This document shows, one piece after another, positions 60,243-64,000 of a DNA stretch of 64,000 bases (the first letter of the stretch is position 1; the number at the start of each line of letters is the position of its first letter). Source of the DNA: Nocardia pseudobrasiliensis NBRC 108224. Lineage in GTDB: Bacteria; Actinomycetota; Actinomycetes; Mycobacteriales; Mycobacteriaceae. The position numbers and the translations under genes were made by a program. The stretch covers positions 62,001 through 126,000 of the forward strand of contig NZ_BDBS01000034.1 in assembly GCF_001613105.1 (NCBI RefSeq), written 5' to 3'. Under the pieces are notes generated by a model, which was given only the letters and a program-made list of their open reading frames with translations, searched no databases and was not told the DNA's origin.

Positions 60243-60941
60243 ATGCTGATGAGGAGATTCGCGGTTACCTCCGCGATGCTGATTGCCGCCATCGGCGTCA
60301 CGGCTGGCGCCGTGAACGCCGCCCCCGCCGACAATGATGTTGTCTACTACAAGGCGACGACCACCGATCAGAACACCGTGATCTCGACCGATGCCGGCTC
60401 GATGGTCGAAGAGGACGGTGTCTTCAAGATCAAGGCCGCCAACGGAACCACCGTTGCCGGAACGGATCTGAAGTTCCGGGTCGACGATTTCGTATTCCCG
60501 ATCGAGGCGAAGATCGACGGCCGGAATGCCACGCTGACCCCGCAGTTCGTCGCGGAGAAGGCGGTCTACCAGCCGGTCGCGCTGCCCTACGAGGACACCG
60601 CGCCGTGGAAGACCCCGTACGACCGTGAGCAGGCGGCCTGGAGCCGTATGACCAGCACCATCTCCATGGGCGCGACGATCGGCACCCTGGTCGGCGGCAT
60701 CGGCGGCGCGGCCGTGGGCTGCATCCTCGGTGGCGCGACGCTCGGCGCGGTGACCAGCGCCCTGACGGCCATGTTCGGCCTGGCGGCCGGTGTTGTGGCG
60801 GGTTGCCTCGCGGGCTTCCTGGCCATCGGAGCCCTGGGCACCCTCGCGGGCCAGCTGCTCGTCACCGCCCCGGTGGCGATCCTGGCCGCGGCCCAGTACT
60901 TCACCACCATCAACCAGCCCTTCACGCCCCCGGCCAAGTAG
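60243..60941 (+). CDS. Secreted glycine-rich hydrophobic protein, paralogue B
   Basis: 232 residues with a signal peptide (MLMRRFAVTSAML, cleavage after VNAAP near residue 27). It matches paralogue A at 19788-20498 along its whole length. RVDDFVFPI, WKTPYDREQAAWSRM, VGGIGGAAVGCILGG and YFTTINQPFTP are identical, with most differences in the N-terminal 40 residues and the glycine-rich tail. It probably forms or lines a membrane or envelope structure, but the function is unknown. A weak GAAGTAAG precedes the start. It is followed by a strong terminator. Confidence 0.82.
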   Translation: MLMRRFAVTSAMLIAAIGVTAGAVNAAPADNDVVYYKATTTDQNTVISTDAGSMVEEDGVFKIKAANGTTVAGTDLKFRVDDFVFPIEAKIDGRNATLTPQFVAEKAVYQPVALPYEDTAPWKTPYDREQAAWSRMTSTISMGATIGTLVGGIGGAAVGCILGGATLGAVTSALTAMFGLAAGVVAGCLAGFLAIGALGTLAGQLLVTAPVAILAAAQYFTTINQPFTPPAK

Positions 60942-60976
60942 GGGGTCAGACCCGGCGGAGTTCGCCGGGGGGACAG

Positions 60977-61010
60977 CCGATGCCCCGCTCCGTCCCGGGC
61001 GGGGCATCGG
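60977..61010 (+). terminator. Hairpin terminator after paralogue B
   Basis: A 12-base perfect stem (ccgatgccccgc / gcggggcatcgg) with a 10-base loop, 35 bases after the stop codon. A smaller hairpin (ccggcg / cgccgg) lies just before it. Paralogue A is also followed directly by a strong hairpin. Confidence 0.78.
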
Positions 61011-61098
61011 TGTGTCCGGATACGGATTCGCCCTTGTGGTCGACGTCGTTCAGGCTATAGTACAAATGTCTGATACATACGTCTTAGGGGGATTCGTC

Positions 61099-61530
61099 AT
61101 GAAGGTCATCACCGTCACCCGCGCCACCACCGCGAGCCCGGAAACCGTCTGGGAGCTGTTCGCCGACGTTCCGGGGCGCATTCGCTGGGACGACGAACTG
61201 GAATCGGCGATCATCGAGGGCCGTTTCGGGCTCGGCGCGCGCGGCCGGGTGAAACTGAAGGGCCAGCCCGAACGCGACTGGGAGATCGTCGAATGTGTTC
61301 GCCCCCAGCGCTATACCGACCGCTTCTTCCTCCCGCTGCGCGGCACGATGGACTGGGCGCACGCCATCACGCCCACCGCGTCCGGATGCGAGGTCACCTT
61401 CGACATCACCGTCGCGGGCCCCACCGCCCCGGTGCTGCGCCCGATCATGCGCGCGATTCTGACCAGGGCGTTACCGCCGACCGTCGACAAGTTGGTCGCG
61501 GTGGCGGAGGGGCGAGTGGCCAAGGCGTAG
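61099..61530 (+). CDS. SRPBCC (START/Bet v1-like) family protein
   Basis: 143-residue single-domain protein of the SRPBCC fold, which forms a deep hydrophobic pocket used for ligand binding or cyclase chemistry. The family pattern is clear: an opening TRATTASPETVWELFADVP, then the motif RVKLKGQPERDWEIVE and a final amphipathic helix (PTVDKLVAVAEG). No catalytic residues can be named. The ATG at 61099 follows AGGGGG. It has its own short upstream region containing the near-palindromic AT-rich run tacaaatgtctgatacatac, possibly an operator. Confidence 0.8.
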   Translation: MKVITVTRATTASPETVWELFADVPGRIRWDDELESAIIEGRFGLGARGRVKLKGQPERDWEIVECVRPQRYTDRFFLPLRGTMDWAHAITPTASGCEVTFDITVAGPTAPVLRPIMRAILTRALPPTVDKLVAVAEGRVAKA

Positions 61531-61557
61531 GGGAGTTTTCGGCGGCACCCGCGGAGC

Positions 61558-61944
61558 TCAGGGAGTCACCTTCGCCTGACCGGAGACGACGATGTCGTCG
61601 CGATCGACCAGGGCGACGCGCACCTGTACCCGCTGGCCCTGGGTCAACGGCGGACCCATCTCGATCACGGTGGATTGATGGGAACCGTCGCAGGTGACGG
61701 CGTTCTGGGCGCCGGTGGACGACGGGCGATCGGCGTCGGGGGCGCCGACCATGGCCTTGATGGCGACCACGCCCGCATTGGCGTCGCAGCTGTAGTCGAC
61801 CAGGACGCCGCCGTCGCCGATACCGCTGATATCTATCGAGTTGTCGGCGAGGGCCGGTCCGGCGGTCGAGACGAGGGCCGCCGCCAATGCGGCGAAGACG
61901 CTCGAGGCGAGGGCGGGGCGACGGAAGTTCGTGACAGTCATCAT
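61558..61944 (-). CDS. Small secreted protein, unknown function
   Basis: 128 residues. A signal peptide (FRRPALASSVFAALAAALV, cleavage near PALADN) leads to a beta-rich mature domain of about 95 residues with two cysteines (DYSCDANAG and VTCDGSHQS) that probably form a disulfide. The shape is an immunoglobulin-like or similar beta sandwich, judged only from the alternation of strands. Two ATG codons are adjacent at 61944 and 61941; AGGAGG lies ten bases upstream of the first. It converges on the SRPBCC gene with a 27-base gap. Confidence 0.7.
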   Translation of the reverse strand: MMTVTNFRRPALASSVFAALAAALVSTAGPALADNSIDISGIGDGGVLVDYSCDANAGVVAIKAMVGAPDADRPSSTGAQNAVTCDGSHQSTVIEMGPPLTQGQRVQVRVALVDRDDIVVSGQAKVTP

Positions 61945-62136
61945 GGATCTTCGTCCTCCTGTGTGGGGTACCGCGGATCCGTACACGACATTCGACTACC
62001 CATTATCACAGAGTGTTCTCCTCGGGCAGCCACGACAATCTGCGGCAGCAATCGCCCACAGCGGCCGAGTCGGGCTGGGATGATCACGGTCGGCTTGTAG
62101 CAGTGAGCCGTGTTCCACCCGGTCGGAGGTTTGAAG

Positions 62137-63627
62137 ATGTCGCAGGGCCCGCATTCGACCGAGGCGGTGGCGCAGCCGGACGGTCCGGACCGGGAAGAGA
62201 CCGCAGTGGGGCGAATCGCGTTGCGGTTCACCGCATTCACCGAACGCTGGCTGCCCGATTCCTTCGGCTTCGTCCTCGTCGGCACCTTCCTCATCGCGCT
62301 GCTGGGGCTGGCGACCCGGGTGCCGCTGACGGGTATGCCCGCCGATGCGGCCGCCACGACGGGCTTCGGACTGGTCGACGCGTGGGGTAAGGGCTTCTGG
62401 AGTCTGATCCAGTTCACGCTGCAGATGACCATGATCATTATCGGCGGCTACGCGGTCGCGGTGTCCCCGCCGGTCGCCCGCGTGCTCGCCGGACTGGCCC
62501 GGATACCGTCGACCCCGCGGGCGGCGATCGCCTTCACCGCGGCCGTTTCGATGTTGACGTCGTATCTGAACTGGGCGTTCAGCCTGATCTTCACCGCGAT
62601 GATGGCGCGCGAGATCGCCCGGCGCATGGGCGGGGTCGACTATCGGGCGCTGGGCGCGATGGCATTCCTCGGCCTGGGCACCGTGTGGGCGCAGGGTCTG
62701 TCCGGTTCGGCCGCACTGCAGGTCGCCAGCGCCGGATCCAACCCCAAGGCCGTGCAGGACGTGATCAAAGAGGGGCGCGGCAGCGGGGTGATTCCGTTGA
62801 CGGACACGATCTTTCAGTGGCAGAGCCTGGTCGCCACGCTCATCGTATTCGTGGTCGCGGTCGGCGTCGCGTGGCTCATCGCACCCCGCGGCGAGGCCGC
62901 CAAGACCGCGGCCGATCTCGGCGTCGAGCTGAAACCCCTTGTGCCCGAGGACTCCACCGCACAGCACACCCGTCGCCCCGGCGACTGGCTCGAACACAGC
63001 CCGCTGTTCACCATCCTGCTCGCGGCCCTCGGATTGTGGTATCTGATCCGGTATTTCGACCACGCCAAGGGTGGCGCTCTCAACGCCCTGGACCTCAACA
63101 CCGTCAACCTCATTCTCATCCTGCTCGCCCTGCTCCTGCACTGGCGACCCGCCAACCTGGTCCGCGCCATCCGCGACGCATCACCCGCCGCCGCGGGCGT
63201 CCTGCTCCAATTCCCTTTCTACGGCGGCATTTTCGGCATGATCGCCTACACCGGCCTGTCCAAGACGATCGCGGGCTGGCTCACCAGCATCGCCAACGCC
63301 GACCTCTACCCCGCCCTGATCGCCGTCTACTCCTGTGTCCTGGGCATCTTCGTCCCCAGCGGCGGCAGCAAATGGGTCATCGAGGCCCCCTACGTCCTCG
63401 ACGCCGCCAACCAACTCCACGTCAACCAGGGCTGGATGGTGGTCGTCTACGACCTGGGCGAGGCGAGCGCGAACCTGCTGCAGCCGTTCTGGATGCTGCC
63501 GACACTGGCGGTGCTGGGCCTCAAGGCCCGACACATCATGGGTTTCACGTTCGTGATGTTCCTGGCGTGCTTCCCGGTGGTGTTGGTGTTGGTGACGGTA
63601 CTCGCGCAGACGCTGTCGTTTCCCTGA
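62137..63627 (+). CDS. atoE: Short-chain fatty acid transporter, AtoE family
   Basis: 496-residue integral membrane protein with about 12 hydrophobic segments. The family is recognised from the opening FTERWLPDSFGFVLVGTFLI, the motif SYLNWAFSLIF and the C-terminal VPSGGSKWVIEAPYV. AtoE-type carriers import butyrate, acetoacetate and other short-chain acids. The ATG at 62137 (MSQGPHSTE) has GGAGG upstream and is preferred to an in-frame ATG 27 bases earlier. No acetoacetyl-CoA transferase genes are adjacent, so the physiological substrate is uncertain. Confidence 0.88.
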   Translation: MSQGPHSTEAVAQPDGPDREETAVGRIALRFTAFTERWLPDSFGFVLVGTFLIALLGLATRVPLTGMPADAAATTGFGLVDAWGKGFWSLIQFTLQMTMIIIGGYAVAVSPPVARVLAGLARIPSTPRAAIAFTAAVSMLTSYLNWAFSLIFTAMMAREIARRMGGVDYRALGAMAFLGLGTVWAQGLSGSAALQVASAGSNPKAVQDVIKEGRGSGVIPLTDTIFQWQSLVATLIVFVVAVGVAWLIAPRGEAAKTAADLGVELKPLVPEDSTAQHTRRPGDWLEHSPLFTILLAALGLWYLIRYFDHAKGGALNALDLNTVNLILILLALLLHWRPANLVRAIRDASPAAAGVLLQFPFYGGIFGMIAYTGLSKTIAGWLTSIANADLYPALIAVYSCVLGIFVPSGGSKWVIEAPYVLDAANQLHVNQGWMVVVYDLGEASANLLQPFWMLPTLAVLGLKARHIMGFTFVMFLACFPVVLVLVTVLAQTLSFP

Positions 63628-63844
63628 TGTGGTGTATTCGGCATCTACACCCGCGCGGGATCGCAGACCGTCGCGTTGCTGAGTCTGTGCCTGGCCCTTC
63701 GCTCCACGCGGTAATCGTGCGGTAAGCTCGCGATCCTCGAAGTTGCTCCTCGGTTTACGGCTTTCGATCGATCCGCGGGCCGCGAAGGTTCTTGTAGAGG
63801 CCCGGAACTCAGCACCATCCGGTTACCTCTAGGAGAGCCCGTTC

Positions 63845-64000
63845 GTGTCCGCATACCTCTATCGGTGGGGGAGATTCGCCTTCCGCCGCAAATGGATGGT
63901 TCTGCCGGTGTGGTTCGTACTCCTCGGAGTGCTCGGCGCCGCAGGCAGCATGCTGAGCAAACCGATGAGCGACGAATTCAGCATGCCGTCACTGCCGTCG
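63845..64000 (+). CDS. MMPL/RND-family transporter, N-terminal start only
   Basis: Only the first 52 codons lie in the window. The GTG at 63845 follows AGGAGA by about eight bases. The peptide starts MSAYLYRWGRFAFRRKW and enters a hydrophobic helix (LPVWFVLLGVLGAAG), followed by the SKPMSDEFSMP segment. This is the usual beginning of MMPL-type exporters, which move lipids or drugs across the envelope in Corynebacteriales. The cargo cannot be judged from this fragment. Confidence 0.75.
   Translation, partial: MSAYLYRWGRFAFRRKWMVLPVWFVLLGVLGAAGSMLSKPMSDEFSMPSLPS

Noticed and set aside
1..64000. CRISPR arrays, tRNA or rRNA genes, insertion sequences
   Set aside because: No regularly spaced repeats, cloverleaf-like segments, transposase-like proteins or terminal repeats were found on reading both strands.

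Overview
The window is high-GC actinobacterial DNA and most likely comes from Nocardia or a close relative in the Corynebacteriales. The signs are IdeR-type iron boxes, an MMPL transporter start at the right edge, Nocardia-like small secreted proteins, GTG and TTG starts with strong ribosome binding sites, and dense translationally coupled operons. No tRNA, rRNA, CRISPR array or insertion sequence was seen.

Layout. (1) 1-1664: the C-terminal part of a mannitol dehydrogenase-family enzyme, a doubtful 0.3 kb spacer and a small secreted protein. (2) 1811-19529: a catecholate siderophore locus. It makes and activates 2,3-dihydroxybenzoate (entA, entC, entB-like and entE-like genes), carries it on a free-standing aryl carrier protein, and joins it to two amino acids on a C-A-T-C-A-T-TE NRPS. 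An exporter, a lipoprotein receptor, two FecCD permeases, an ATPase and a siderophore-interacting flavoprotein complete it. Three iron boxes lie at the three expected promoters. (3) 19788-24393: a secreted glycine-rich protein, a virginiamycin B lyase-like propeller, a broken PucR-like regulator, an I36-like secreted protein, a diguanylate cyclase and an SDR. (4) 24403-50220: a divergent biosynthetic cluster whose content matches pyrrolobenzodiazepine (PBD) pathways of the anthramycin type. (5) 50241-59728: an atypical orphan response regulator, an amine oxidase, a PAS/GAF-like protein and a second NRPS with reductive release and an apparently dead first adenylation domain. (6) 60243-64000: a paralogue of the secreted glycine-rich protein, an SRPBCC protein, a secreted protein, a short-chain fatty acid transporter and the start of an MMPL protein.

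How the PBD cluster would work. Tryptophan 2,3-dioxygenase, kynurenine formamidase, kynurenine 3-monooxygenase, kynureninase and a methyltransferase would turn tryptophan into (methylated) 3-hydroxyanthranilate. A tyrosine hydroxylase, DOPA 2,3-dioxygenase, gamma-glutamyltransferase-like C-C lyase, PhzF-like isomerase, C-methyltransferase and F420-type reductase would turn tyrosine into a C3-branched proline. An A-T protein loads the anthranilate, and a C-A-T-R protein adds the proline unit and releases the dipeptide as an aldehyde that closes to the PBD imine. The leftward operon also carries a P450, an alcohol dehydrogenase, an aldehyde dehydrogenase and an asparagine synthase-like amidotransferase. 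These are the set expected to oxidise and amidate the side chain to an anthramycin-type acrylamide. This role assignment rests on motif recognition and remembered pathway knowledge; no database search was possible.
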